This document shows, one piece after another, positions 1 through 8,302 of a stretch of DNA of 64,000 nucleotides. Each line of letters opens with the position of its first letter. The first letter of the stretch is position 1. This DNA is from Permianibacter fluminis (lineage in GTDB: Bacteria; Pseudomonadota; Gammaproteobacteria; Enterobacterales; Permianibacteraceae), in NCBI RefSeq assembly GCF_013179735.1, contig NZ_JABMEG010000001.1, positions 2,852,001-2,916,000 on the forward strand, given 5' to 3'. The notes under the pieces are model-generated. The model was given only the letters and a program-made list of their open reading frames with translations, made no database searches and was not told the DNA's origin. Position numbers and translations under genes: made by a program.

Positions 1-1
1 T

Positions 2-688
2 TTCATGATCCTGTTCCTGAATACCAGCGTGGCGCCGGGTGCGTTTGGTTTGTCGACCTCCGGTGAACCGTTGCTGGATGGCTTCCGGACCATATATGGC
101 AGTGAGATTGCCAAGGTGCTGTCACTGTTTGCGGTGATCGGACTGATCGCCAGTTTCCACACCATCATCTTTGCCTATGGCCGGCAGATTTATTCGCTGT
201 CACGGGCCGGCTATCTGCCCGAGTTTCTGTCGCTGACTCATGGCAGTCGCAAAACGCCGCACGTCGCGCTGATTACCGGCGCCATCATGGGTCTGACCGT
301 CCTGATGATCACATGGTCGATTGCCGGGGAAGCGGGTGGGGCATTCATTGGCGGCACTTTGCTGAACATGGCGGTATTTGGCGCGATGTTCTCCTACATG
401 ATGCAGTCTGCCTCGTTCATTCGTTTGCGCAGCAAGTTCCCGCACATCGAGCGGCCGTATCGCAGTCCTTTGGGCGTTGTTGGTGCCGCTCTGACGTTTG
501 TCATTGCCGGTGTCACTGTGTACTTCCAGTTGCTGGACCCGGTCTATCAGAAAGGGGTCTATGGCGCCGCCATCTGGTATGCACTCGGGATCAGTTATTT
601 CGCGCTGTTTGGCCGGCATCGGCTGGTGCTGTCGCCGGAAGAGAAATTTGCGCTGTCCGGCGGCAAGGCCGCTTACGAGCAGCATTGA
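2..688 (+). CDS. APC-family amino acid permease, ethanolamine-permease-like (C-terminal part)
   Basis: The reading frame is open at the left edge of the window, so only the last 228 residues are present. It is an inner-membrane transporter of the amino acid/polyamine/organocation superfamily. The stretch FAYGRQIYSLSRAGYLP followed by a short loop and TPHVALI resembles ethanolamine permeases closely. At least five hydrophobic segments can be seen, followed by a short charged cytoplasmic tail ending in EQH. It is the first gene of a same-strand cluster with a glutamine-synthetase-like ligase, two dehydrogenases and an M81 hydrolase, which fits import of a small amine. The substrate (ethanolamine versus another amine or amino acid) is inferred from similarity and context. 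The gap to the next gene is 136 bp. Confidence 0.8.
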   Translation, partial: FMILFLNTSVAPGAFGLSTSGEPLLDGFRTIYGSEIAKVLSLFAVIGLIASFHTIIFAYGRQIYSLSRAGYLPEFLSLTHGSRKTPHVALITGAIMGLTVLMITWSIAGEAGGAFIGGTLLNMAVFGAMFSYMMQSASFIRLRSKFPHIERPYRSPLGVVGAALTFVIAGVTVYFQLLDPVYQKGVYGAAIWYALGISYFALFGRHRLVLSPEEKFALSGGKAAYEQH

Positions 689-824
689 GCCGATTGGAGT
701 TTATCACGACTGTGGTTTGATAAGACGGGTTTTCACTGAAACAGGGTTTCATTGAAAAAGTTGCTCACTGAAACGGTTCTTGCCTGACCGGCGGGGCAAT
801 GGTTGCCCCGCCACTGGAGCTCGC

Positions 825-2192
825 ATGCAAGCAAAGGATGTCAAAACCAAAGCCGACGCGATCAAGCTGGTGGAAGAGCGCGGTCTGAGTCATGTCAAGG
901 TAGGTGTCGTTGATATCGACGGTATCCTGCGTGGCAAATACCTGATCAAGGACAAGTTCATTTCCGCGCTCGATTCCGGCTTCGGTTTTTGCGATGTCGT
1001 GCTCGGCTGGGACAGCAACGACCAACTCTACGACAACGTCAAGTTCACTGGCTGGCATACCGCCTATCCCGATGCGATGGTCAGGATCCTGCCGCATACC
1101 TGCCGCGAGCTGCCATTCGAGGACACGCTGTTTTTCCTCTGCGAGTTCGACGGCGCGGGAGAAGCTATTTGTCCGCGGGCACAGTTGCAGCGGGTACTGA
1201 AGAAAGCCGATGCCATGGGCTTCGATGCGCTGGCAGCATTGGAGTATGAGTTCTTTGTTTTTGATGAAACCCCGCAATCGGTGCGCGAAAAGGGCTATCG
1301 CAACCTGCAGCCATGGACGCCGGGCTTCTTCGGCTATTCGGTCATGCGCAGTTCGGTCAATGCTGAGTTCTATCACGAGCTGATGACGGTCTTTCAGCAG
1401 ATGGACATTCCGATTGAAGGCCTGCATACCGAAACCGGTCCCGGCGTGCTGGAAGCGGCATTGCAGGTTGATCTTGCCGAACGCATGGGTGACAAAGCGG
1501 CGTTGTTCAAGACCTTTTGCAAAGTGCTGGCCCAGCGCAACGGCCTGATGGCGACGTTCATGGCCAAGTGGTCGAATCAATATCCCGGTCAGAGCGGCCA
1601 TATCCACGTCAGTTTGCTTGACAAGAAGACCGGCAAGTCGGCGTTTTATGACGCGGGTGCCGAGCACAAACAAAGTCTGCTGGCGCGCCAGTTTCTCGCC
1701 GGCGTGCAGCGCCTGTTGCCGGAATGGCTGGTGTTGTACGCGCAAACGGTCAACAGCTATTCGCGCTTGATTCCCGGCTTCTGGGCGCCGACCGATGCGA
1801 CCTGGGGCATTGAAAATCGCACGACCGCGCTCCGGGTCATTCCGGGTTCGGACAAATCGCAGCGGCTGGAAGTGCGCATCGGATCGGCAGACGCCAATCC
1901 CTATATCGCGTTGGCGGCCGCGCTCGGCTCTGGACTCCACGGAATTGAACAGGGTTGGGAACCGGAGCCGATTGTTCGAGGCAACGCTTACGCCATGCAA
2001 TTTCCAGAGGCGCTTCAATTGCCGCGCACGCTGTGGGATTCCGCGCAGCGTCTGAAAGCTTCTGCTGCTGCCCGGCAAACTTTCGGTGATGCCTTTGTCG
2101 AACATTTTGCCGCGACCCGGGAGTGGGAGGAGCGCGAGTTTCGTCGCCACATTACCGACTGGGAGCTGGCGCGCTATTTCGAGATTATCTGA
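825..2192 (+). CDS. Glutamine synthetase family protein, probable gamma-glutamyl-amine ligase
   Basis: A 455-residue protein of the glutamine synthetase fold, in the branch that ligates glutamate to organic amines rather than ammonia (PuuA, IpuC and GlnA4 types). Visible motifs are EYEFFVFDE (metal and glutamate site), GQSGHIHVSL (ATP/glutamate binding) and NRTTALRVIPG with RLEVRIGSADANPY near the C-terminus. The ATG at 825 is chosen because GGAG lies 5 bases upstream; an in-frame upstream start at 780 has no ribosome site and adds non-conserved residues. Context with an ethanolamine-type permease, an alcohol dehydrogenase and an aldehyde dehydrogenase suggests gamma-glutamylethanolamide synthesis. 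Gamma-glutamylputrescine or isopropylamide synthesis cannot be excluded. It is unlikely to be the housekeeping GlnA. Confidence 0.85.
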   Translation: MQAKDVKTKADAIKLVEERGLSHVKVGVVDIDGILRGKYLIKDKFISALDSGFGFCDVVLGWDSNDQLYDNVKFTGWHTAYPDAMVRILPHTCRELPFEDTLFFLCEFDGAGEAICPRAQLQRVLKKADAMGFDALAALEYEFFVFDETPQSVREKGYRNLQPWTPGFFGYSVMRSSVNAEFYHELMTVFQQMDIPIEGLHTETGPGVLEAALQVDLAERMGDKAALFKTFCKVLAQRNGLMATFMAKWSNQYPGQSGHIHVSLLDKKTGKSAFYDAGAEHKQSLLARQFLAGVQRLLPEWLVLYAQTVNSYSRLIPGFWAPTDATWGIENRTTALRVIPGSDKSQRLEVRIGSADANPYIALAAALGSGLHGIEQGWEPEPIVRGNAYAMQFPEALQLPRTLWDSAQRLKASAAARQTFGDAFVEHFAATREWEEREFRRHITDWELARYFEII

Positions 2193-2287
2193 GCTGCATT
2201 GAAGTATTGAGTGTTTTAAATGGGTGAAGCACAACTGCATCGCTGCGCGAAGACACAGATGGCAGCCATTCCGATCAGGACAGGACC

Positions 2288-3676
2288 ATGACTGAGCAAC
2301 TCACCATTAGCCCCATCGACGGCAGCATTTGCGTTCGCAGGCCGCTGGCGACAGCGGCGCAGATCGATGACGCCTTGAGCCTGGCCAAGCGTGCCCAGCA
2401 GCAATGGCGACAGACCTCCATTGCCGAGCGGGCAGCGCTGTGTCGGCGCGCGGTCGATGCCTTTGTCGCCAACAAGGCCGACATTGCCCGTGAAATTACC
2501 CTGCAGATTGGCCGTCCCCTGCGTTATACGCCGAATGAGGTCAATGGCTTCGAAATCCGCGCCCGGCACATGATTGCGATTGCCGAGTCGGCGTTGGCGC
2601 CGGTTCGACCGGAACCCATCGAGGGTTTTGATCGCTACATCAAGCGCGAACCGGTCGGCGTCGTGTTGGTAGTTGCACCGTGGAATTACCCGCTGCTGAC
2701 TGCCGTCAACGCCATCGTGCCGGCATTCATGTCCGGCAACACGGTGCTGATCAAGCACTCGGCGCAGACGCCGCTCTGTGCCGAACGCATTGTCGCAGCG
2801 TTTGAAGCGGCTGGCGCTCCTGCTGGCCTGATTCAGTTTTTGCATCTGTCCCACGAAGACACCCAGAAAATCATTCGCGATTCACGTATCGGCTTTGTCG
2901 CGTTCACCGGATCGGTTGCCGGTGGTGCGGCGGTCGAGCAGGCGGCTGCCGGACGATTCATCGGTGTCGGTCTGGAGCTCGGTGGCTGCGATCCGGCTTA
3001 TGTTCATGCCGATGCCGCGCTCGATCATGCGGTCGATACACTGGTTGATGGCGCCATGTTTAATTCAGGGCAATCCTGCTGCGGCATACAGCGTATCTAT
3101 GTTCATGCTTCGCGCTATGACGCGTTTATCGAACGCGCGGCGGCGTTGACAGCGCAATATCAGCTTGGTGATCCCTTGCAGCTGGAAACCACCTTGGGGC
3201 CGGTGGTGCGAAGCAAAGCCGCTGACGATATTCGGCGAGTCATTGCCGAGACCCGCAAGCAGGGCGGCAAACCCTTGCTGGATGAATCACGCTTTACCGC
3301 AGCCAAAGTCGGTACCGCCTACGTTGCGCCGCAAATGTTTGCCGACGTCAACCACAGCATGGGGCTGATGAAAGAAGAATGCTTTGGCCCCGTGGTTGGC
3401 ATCATGAAAGTGCGCGATGAGCAGGAGGCCCTTGCCCTGATGAATGACTCAGCCTATGGCCTGACCGCGTCAATATTCACCAAGGATCTGGAGCTGGCAC
3501 GGCGGCTCGGCGACGCGCTGGAAACTGGAACGGTTTTCATGAATCGCTGTGACTATCTGGATCCGGCCTTGACCTGGACCGGCGTCAAGCACAGCGGCCG
3601 TGGCGGTACCCTGTCGCAGATTGGTTACGAGTTTTTGACCCGGCCAAAATCCTACCATCTGAAGTTTGCGCTGTGA
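2288..3676 (+). CDS. NAD(P)-dependent aldehyde dehydrogenase
   Basis: A 462-residue cytosolic aldehyde dehydrogenase. The Rossmann-side motif APWNYPLLTAVNAIVPA, the general base in LELGGCDPAY (Glu230) and the catalytic cysteine in NSGQSCCGIQR (Cys264) are all present, as is the C-terminal KEECFGPVVG segment, so the enzyme looks intact. It follows the glutamine-synthetase-like gene by 95 bp and precedes an iron alcohol dehydrogenase by 78 bp on the same strand. The inferred role is oxidation of the aldehyde made by the alcohol dehydrogenase, for example gamma-glutamyl-aminoacetaldehyde to gamma-glutamylglycine. The substrate is inferred from context only. The start is supported by an AGGA-type ribosome site just upstream. 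Confidence 0.85.
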   Translation: MTEQLTISPIDGSICVRRPLATAAQIDDALSLAKRAQQQWRQTSIAERAALCRRAVDAFVANKADIAREITLQIGRPLRYTPNEVNGFEIRARHMIAIAESALAPVRPEPIEGFDRYIKREPVGVVLVVAPWNYPLLTAVNAIVPAFMSGNTVLIKHSAQTPLCAERIVAAFEAAGAPAGLIQFLHLSHEDTQKIIRDSRIGFVAFTGSVAGGAAVEQAAAGRFIGVGLELGGCDPAYVHADAALDHAVDTLVDGAMFNSGQSCCGIQRIYVHASRYDAFIERAAALTAQYQLGDPLQLETTLGPVVRSKAADDIRRVIAETRKQGGKPLLDESRFTAAKVGTAYVAPQMFADVNHSMGLMKEECFGPVVGIMKVRDEQEALALMNDSAYGLTASIFTKDLELARRLGDALETGTVFMNRCDYLDPALTWTGVKHSGRGGTLSQIGYEFLTRPKSYHLKFAL

Positions 3677-3754
3677 TTGCCACCGGCATGGTGGTGATTG
3701 CGCAGCAATGAACGCGGCTGCTTACGGTAGGCCCGAATAACGCGTGAGGATGCT

Positions 3755-4921
3755 ATGAGTCAATCGGATTGGGTCAGCTGGAATTATCCCACCGCCGTCA
3801 AGGTCGGCACCGGTCGCTTGCGCGAACTGCCGCAGCATTGCCACGCGATGGCGATGAAAGCGCCGCTGATCGTAACGGACCCTGGTCTAGCGGCGTTGCC
3901 AGTGATCGGTGACGCCCGGCAAATGCTGGTTGACGCCGGCTTGCGCGCCGAGCTGTTCAGCAAAATCAAAGGCAATCCGACCGGGCGCAATGTTGAAGAC
4001 GGTGTGGCCGCCTTCAAAGCGGGCCGTCATGACGGTGTGATCGCCTTCGGTGGTGGCAGTGCGCTCGATGCCGGCAAAGCAATCGCGTTGATGGTCGGAC
4101 AGCAGCGGCCACTGTGGGATTTTGAAGATGTCGGCGACAACTGGACGCGAGTCAATGTCGCTGGTATGGCGCCGGTTATCGCGGTGCCGACTACTGCGGG
4201 CACCGGCTCGGAAGTCGGCCGGGTATCTGTCATTACCGATGAAGCGGCGCAACTGAAACGTTTGATCTTTCACCCGAAAGTGATGCCGCCGCTGGTGATT
4301 TTGGATCCGGAAGTCACCGCCGGATTGCCTGCCAAGCTAACCGCTGCCACGGGCATGGATGCGTTGTCACACAGTCTGGAGGCCTATTGCTCGCCGTTTT
4401 TTCATCCTATGGCGGTGGGTGTTGCCGTGGAAGGCATGCATCTGGTCAAACAATGGTTGCCGATCGCCGTGCGCGAAGGCGGCAATTTGCCGGCGCGTCT
4501 GCACATGCTGGTGGCGTCCACCATGGGCGCAACAGCATTTCAACGTGGCCTCGGCGCCATGCATGCGCTGGCGCATCCGCTCGGTGCCGTGTATGACGCG
4601 CATCACGGCATGTTGAACGCGGTGCTGATGCCTTATGTGTTGAAAGCCAATGAGAGCGTGATTGCCGAGCGCATCACCGCCCTCGCACGTTATCTCGATT
4701 TGCCAACGCCGTCGTTCACAAGCTTTCTCGATTTCATTCTGCAATTGCGCGAGGAGGTTGGTATTCCACACACGCTGACGGCGCTCGGAATTGATGAGGC
4801 ACAACTGGAACGCATCGGCAAAATGGCGGTAGCCGATCCGTCCGCTGGCACCAATCCGATTCCGTTCACCGCCGCCCAGTATGCCGAGCTCTGTCGGCAT
4901 GCCGTGGTCGGCTTGCTGTAA
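3755..4921 (+). CDS. Iron-containing (group III) alcohol dehydrogenase
   Basis: A 388-residue member of the iron-dependent alcohol dehydrogenase family. The nucleotide-binding motif GGGSALDAGKAIALM and PTTAGTGSEV are intact. The four metal ligands expected from the FucO family can be placed at Asp202, His206 (GMDALSHSLEAY), His270 and His284 (MHALAHPLGAVYDAHHG). AGGA lies a few bases before the ATG. The pairing with an aldehyde dehydrogenase directly upstream suggests consecutive oxidation of a primary alcohol to the acid. If the ligase upstream makes gamma-glutamylethanolamide, this enzyme would oxidise its free hydroxyl group. That assignment is an inference. Confidence 0.87.
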   Translation: MSQSDWVSWNYPTAVKVGTGRLRELPQHCHAMAMKAPLIVTDPGLAALPVIGDARQMLVDAGLRAELFSKIKGNPTGRNVEDGVAAFKAGRHDGVIAFGGGSALDAGKAIALMVGQQRPLWDFEDVGDNWTRVNVAGMAPVIAVPTTAGTGSEVGRVSVITDEAAQLKRLIFHPKVMPPLVILDPEVTAGLPAKLTAATGMDALSHSLEAYCSPFFHPMAVGVAVEGMHLVKQWLPIAVREGGNLPARLHMLVASTMGATAFQRGLGAMHALAHPLGAVYDAHHGMLNAVLMPYVLKANESVIAERITALARYLDLPTPSFTSFLDFILQLREEVGIPHTLTALGIDEAQLERIGKMAVADPSAGTNPIPFTAAQYAELCRHAVVGLL

Positions 4922-4944
4922 GCGCCGGGCGGAGTGCTCTGGGC

Positions 4945-6402
4945 GTGGCCCGAATCGGTGTCGCCGGTTTTCTGCACGAAACCAATACCTTTGCCCAAAG
5001 CCGGGCAACGCTAGCCGATTTTATCGAGGCCGATGCTTGGCCCGGATTGCTGCGCGGCCAAGCGGTGCTGACTGAAACCGCCGGCATCAATCTGGCGACC
5101 GCCGGTTTTGTCGCGGCCATGGCCAATCAACACTCGTTGCAAGGCTTGCTCTGGGCTTCCTGTGGCCCCAGCGGTCTGGTTACGCGCGAAGCTTACGAAA
5201 CGCTGTGGCAGTGGACCGAGGCGGAGCTTAGTCAGGCGTTGCCGCTTGATGCGCTGTTTCTGGATCTGCATGGCGCCATGGTCGCTGAACATGTTGAAGA
5301 TGGCGAGGGCGAGTGGCTGCGGCGCATTCGTCATGTCGTTGGCGATATTCCCATTGTGGCGACGCTGGATTTTCACGCCAACATTTCTGCGGCCATGGTC
5401 GAGCACGCCAGCGTGATGCTGGTGTATCGCAGTTATCCGCATGTCGATATGGCCGAGACGGGCGCTCGTGCCGCCCAGATATTGCAGCGCTTGCTGAACG
5501 GCGAGCGCTGCGTTTGTGCCTGGCGGCAATTGCCGTTTCTGGTGTCATTGCCCTGGCAATGCACATCGATTGCGCCGATGCGCGAGTTGCAACAGCAATT
5601 GTTGCGCATGTCGAGTGACGTGTGGTCGGCCGAATGTGCGCCCGGTTTTCCTTTGGCCGATGTGCCGGATTGTGGACCGTCGCTATTGGTGTATGCGAGT
5701 GAGTCGCGTGCGGCTGAAACTGGTGCGGATCGTTTGCGAGATCTCTGGCTGGCGGCACGACCGGCGTTTCGTGGCGAGTTATGGTCGCTGCCGGCGGCGG
5801 TGCAACGAGCGGCGCAGCATCACAAGAATGGGCTCATGATTCTCGCGGAAACGCAGGACAATCCTGGCGGCGGCGGTGACAGTGATGGCACGCAACTGGT
5901 GCATGAGTGGCTGCGGCAACAGGCCGGCTCTGCATGCATGGGGTTGATTCATGATCCGGCGGTCGCCGCGCAGGCGCATGCGGCCGGCGTGGGCGCCGAG
6001 CTGGAGGTGAGCCTCGGTGCCAAACACAATCTGGGATCAGGGCCGCCACTGACGGCGCGCGTGCGCGTTGAAGCACTGGGCGATGGCAAATTTGCCGCGA
6101 CCGGGCCGTTTTATCGCGGCAGCCACATGGCGCTCGGTTTGATGGCGCGCTTGTCGTATCAGGGCCTGCAGCTGCTGGTCAGCTCGCGCAAACAGCAAGC
6201 CGCCGATCAGGCCATGCTGCGGCATCTCGGTATCGAGCCGGCGCAGCAGCGGGTGCTGATCCTGAAAAGCTCGGTGCATTTCCGGGCCGATTTCGAGTCG
6301 ATTGCCAGCGAGATCCTGATCACCGTGACGCCGGGCTGTAACACCGCCGATTTGTCGACGCTGGCGTATCGCCGGCTGCGACCCGGAGTGACGCCGGCTT
6401 GA
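4945..6402 (+). CDS. M81 family (MlrC-like) metallopeptidase
   Basis: A 485-residue protein with the family hallmark near the N-terminus, RIGVAGFLHETNTFAQS, and further conserved metal-site motifs: LDLHGAMVAEHVEDGEG, ATLDFHANIS, YRSYPHVDMAETG and DNPGGGGDSDGTQLV. The family includes microcystinase MlrC, which cleaves small peptides with unusual amide bonds, and many members of unknown substrate. The start is GTG, 23 bp after the alcohol dehydrogenase stop, with GGAG about 10 bases upstream, so the two genes are probably co-transcribed. In this cluster it could hydrolyse a gamma-glutamyl amide product, releasing glutamate and an amino acid. That is a hypothesis from context, not seen in the sequence. 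No signal peptide is present. Confidence 0.85.
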   Translation: MARIGVAGFLHETNTFAQSRATLADFIEADAWPGLLRGQAVLTETAGINLATAGFVAAMANQHSLQGLLWASCGPSGLVTREAYETLWQWTEAELSQALPLDALFLDLHGAMVAEHVEDGEGEWLRRIRHVVGDIPIVATLDFHANISAAMVEHASVMLVYRSYPHVDMAETGARAAQILQRLLNGERCVCAWRQLPFLVSLPWQCTSIAPMRELQQQLLRMSSDVWSAECAPGFPLADVPDCGPSLLVYASESRAAETGADRLRDLWLAARPAFRGELWSLPAAVQRAAQHHKNGLMILAETQDNPGGGGDSDGTQLVHEWLRQQAGSACMGLIHDPAVAAQAHAAGVGAELEVSLGAKHNLGSGPPLTARVRVEALGDGKFAATGPFYRGSHMALGLMARLSYQGLQLLVSSRKQQAADQAMLRHLGIEPAQQRVLILKSSVHFRADFESIASEILITVTPGCNTADLSTLAYRRLRPGVTPA

Positions 6403-6418
6403 GTGCCTGCGTTTCGGC

Positions 6419-7144
6419 TCAGCGAATCGGCCCGTCGATTTTTCGCCACTGGCCCGGCTGCAAGTCATCCAGCTGCCAGTCTCCGATGCGGGCGCGCACC
6501 AGCCGCAAGGTCGGAAAACCCACCGCGGCAGTCATCCGTCGCACCTGACGATTGCGGCCTTCGGTGATGGTCAGGCTCAGCCAGCTGGTGGGAATGTGCT
6601 TGCGGAAGCGGACCGGCGGGTCACGCGGCCACAGCGTGGGTTCGGCCAGTCGCTCGGCCGCGGCAGCCCGGCAGGGGCCGTCATTGAGGGTAATGCCGGC
6701 GCGCAGGCGGGCCAGCGCCTCATCGGTCAGCTCGCCTTCAACCTGGGCCCAGTAGGTCTTTGGCAGCTTGAATTTGGGCGAGCTGATCCGGGCTTGCAGG
6801 ATGCCGTCGTCGGTCAGCAGCAGCAGGCCTTCGCTGTCGGTGTCCAGCCGGCCGGCCGGGTAAACCTCGGGAACCGGGATAAAGTCCTTCAGGGTCGGCT
6901 TGCCGGAACCGTCGGTGCTGAACTGGCAGATCACACCAAACGGTTTGTTGAACAGAATGAGCTGACTCAAGGCTGGGTGTCCGATGTGGTCGTGAGCGGG
7001 GCGGCGTTTGTCCCGGTTACCGGGTTCGCTGGCCGTGCTGATGGTGTTGTTGGCGTTGCGGTCGCTATTGCCGCCTAGCATAGCAAGGGCAGAGCGCCGC
7101 CGGGGCTTGTCAGGCCGTTCTGGCCAGACCAGAATGTGAGCCAC
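6419..7144 (-). CDS. rluE: 23S rRNA pseudouridine synthase, RluE-like
   Basis: A 241-residue pseudouridine synthase of the RsuA/RluB/E/F group. The catalytic motif [17 protein letters not shown] contains the essential aspartate, and the C-terminal block [20 protein letters not shown] is typical. The short catalytic-only layout without an S4 domain, [18 protein letters not shown] and ILFNKPFGV match E. coli RluE, which modifies U2457 of 23S rRNA. The N-terminal 60 residues are basic and poorly conserved, as in other RluE proteins, so the start could be internal (Met22). It converges on the M81 gene with 16 bp between the stops. Confidence 0.85.
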   Translation of the reverse strand: MAHILVWPERPDKPRRRSALAMLGGNSDRNANNTISTASEPGNRDKRRPAHDHIGHPALSQLILFNKPFGVICQFSTDGSGKPTLKDFIPVPEVYPAGRLDTDSEGLLLLTDDGILQARISSPKFKLPKTYWAQVEGELTDEALARLRAGITLNDGPCRAAAAERLAEPTLWPRDPPVRFRKHIPTSWLSLTITEGRNRQVRRMTAAVGFPTLRLVRARIGDWQLDDLQPGQWRKIDGPIR

Positions 7145-7176
7145 TGATTTTCAAGCGTAATTGCAAAACGGTGGCA

Positions 7177-7207
7177 AAGAAAAGGGCGCCTGCTGGCGCC
7201 CTTTTTC
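7177..7207 (-). terminator. Rho-independent terminator after cspD
   Basis: A 10-bp perfect stem (AAAGGGCGCC / GGCGCCCTTT) with a TGCT loop is flanked by a T tract on one strand and an A-rich tract on the other. It lies about 40 bases beyond the cspD stop, before rluE on the same strand, so it should end the cspD transcript. It could work in both directions. Confidence 0.8.
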
Positions 7208-7247
7208 AAATTTGTGTGCAGTGCTTGTAATAAAAACCAAGAAAGAC

Positions 7248-7478
7248 TCAGAGTTCTTTCTTGTCGGTCTTGCCGCTACCCGGTTCAATATTGGTGGCGT
7301 GCAGACCTTTCGGGCCCTGCGTGACATCGAAAGACACTTCCTGGCCGGCCTTGAGACTCTTGTAGCCATCCATGTCGATCGTTGAGTAGTGCACAAACAC
7401 GTCATCACCGCCCTCGGTCGGACGAATGAAGCCGTAGCCCTTTGCGTTGTTGAACCACTTCACCGTGCCATAAGCCAT
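7248..7478 (-). CDS. cspD: Cold-shock-domain protein CspD
   Basis: A 76-residue single cold-shock domain protein that binds single-stranded nucleic acid. The RNP1-like motif KGYGFIRP and RNP2-like motif VFVHYS are present. The stretch [16 protein letters not shown] followed by FDVTQGPKG is diagnostic of CspD, the stationary-phase inhibitor of replication in E. coli, rather than CspA. The ATG at 7478 is chosen because AGGAAG lies about 7 bases upstream; the in-frame ATG at 7496 would place that ribosome site inside the gene. It is divergent from clpS-clpA, the arrangement known from other Gammaproteobacteria, which supports the name. Confidence 0.92.
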   Translation of the reverse strand: MAYGTVKWFNNAKGYGFIRPTEGGDDVFVHYSTIDMDGYKSLKAGQEVSFDVTQGPKGLHATNIEPGSGKTDKKEL

Positions 7479-7802
7479 ACCTGACTTCCTTCTCATAGCT
7501 AACAGGAGATGCTGGCTGCTCCTCGAGCGAGTTCCCCACCTGAACGTCGGTCATCGAGTGCTGGAAATGTGACAGCAACCCGGCTTGACCCCCGCGCAGA
7601 AAATACTGGGGCATCCGTCCCGGACAACAGGGCAGGGCAGACGAATAGTGGACACGCGTTCAACTGTTTGTCAAGACAAGAGAGGGATTACAAAACACTA
7701 CATCCAGGCACGTTTTTTGAACAAATCCGTGCGAGACGCGCGAATACAAGGCATGGCGCTTGAATATGTTAGATTGCTCCCAATAAACGAGGTAATTCCG
7801 AA

Positions 7803-8150
7803 GTGTCCACAGTGGACTACGCTTACACCATGAGTACGACGCCGCTGCCAATTGAACAGCATACCGTCGAGGTTGCGCCGGCCGAGCCCCAGGTCAAACC
7901 GCCGCGCATGTTCAAAGTGGTCATGCTGAATGATGATTTCACCCCGATGGACTTTGTCGTCGAGGTACTGAACAAGTTTTTTGCCATGAATCAGGAGCAG
8001 GCAGTCAAAGTGATGTTGCAGGTGCATTTTGACGGCCGTGGCATTTGTGGCGTGTACCGATTCGAGATAGCTGAGACCAAGGCCATGCAAGTGGTGGAGT
8101 ACGCGAAAGCGAACCAGCATCCTTTGCAGTGCACGATCGAAGCAACCTGA
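7803..8150 (+). CDS. clpS: ATP-dependent Clp protease adaptor ClpS
   Basis: A 115-residue N-recognin that delivers proteins with destabilising N-terminal residues to ClpAP. The core motifs are [18 protein letters not shown] (the N-end binding pocket includes the Asn-Asp pair) and [11 protein letters not shown]. The first 35 residues form the flexible extension needed to switch ClpA substrate choice. The GTG at 7803 is preferred because GAGG lies about 10 bases upstream; the internal ATG at 7830 has no ribosome site. clpA follows 152 bp downstream. Confidence 0.95.
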   Translation: MSTVDYAYTMSTTPLPIEQHTVEVAPAEPQVKPPRMFKVVMLNDDFTPMDFVVEVLNKFFAMNQEQAVKVMLQVHFDGRGICGVYRFEIAETKAMQVVEYAKANQHPLQCTIEAT

Positions 8151-8302
8151 GCGGCGCTGAACCGAGCGTCATTTTGTTGAGAAACGTAGCCAACCGTAAT
8201 CCGTCAGATGAGCCGTGCAAGCAGTCAGGATGTTAAAAAGGATGATGTGCTGTTTTCGGTCTTTTTGCCTGTTGTCTGTCGTATAAGGCCTGAGGTGGTC
8301 GT

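Noticed and set aside
765-2240. A 491-codon open frame on the minus strand
   Set aside because: It is antisense to the glutamine-synthetase-like gene, which has all family motifs.
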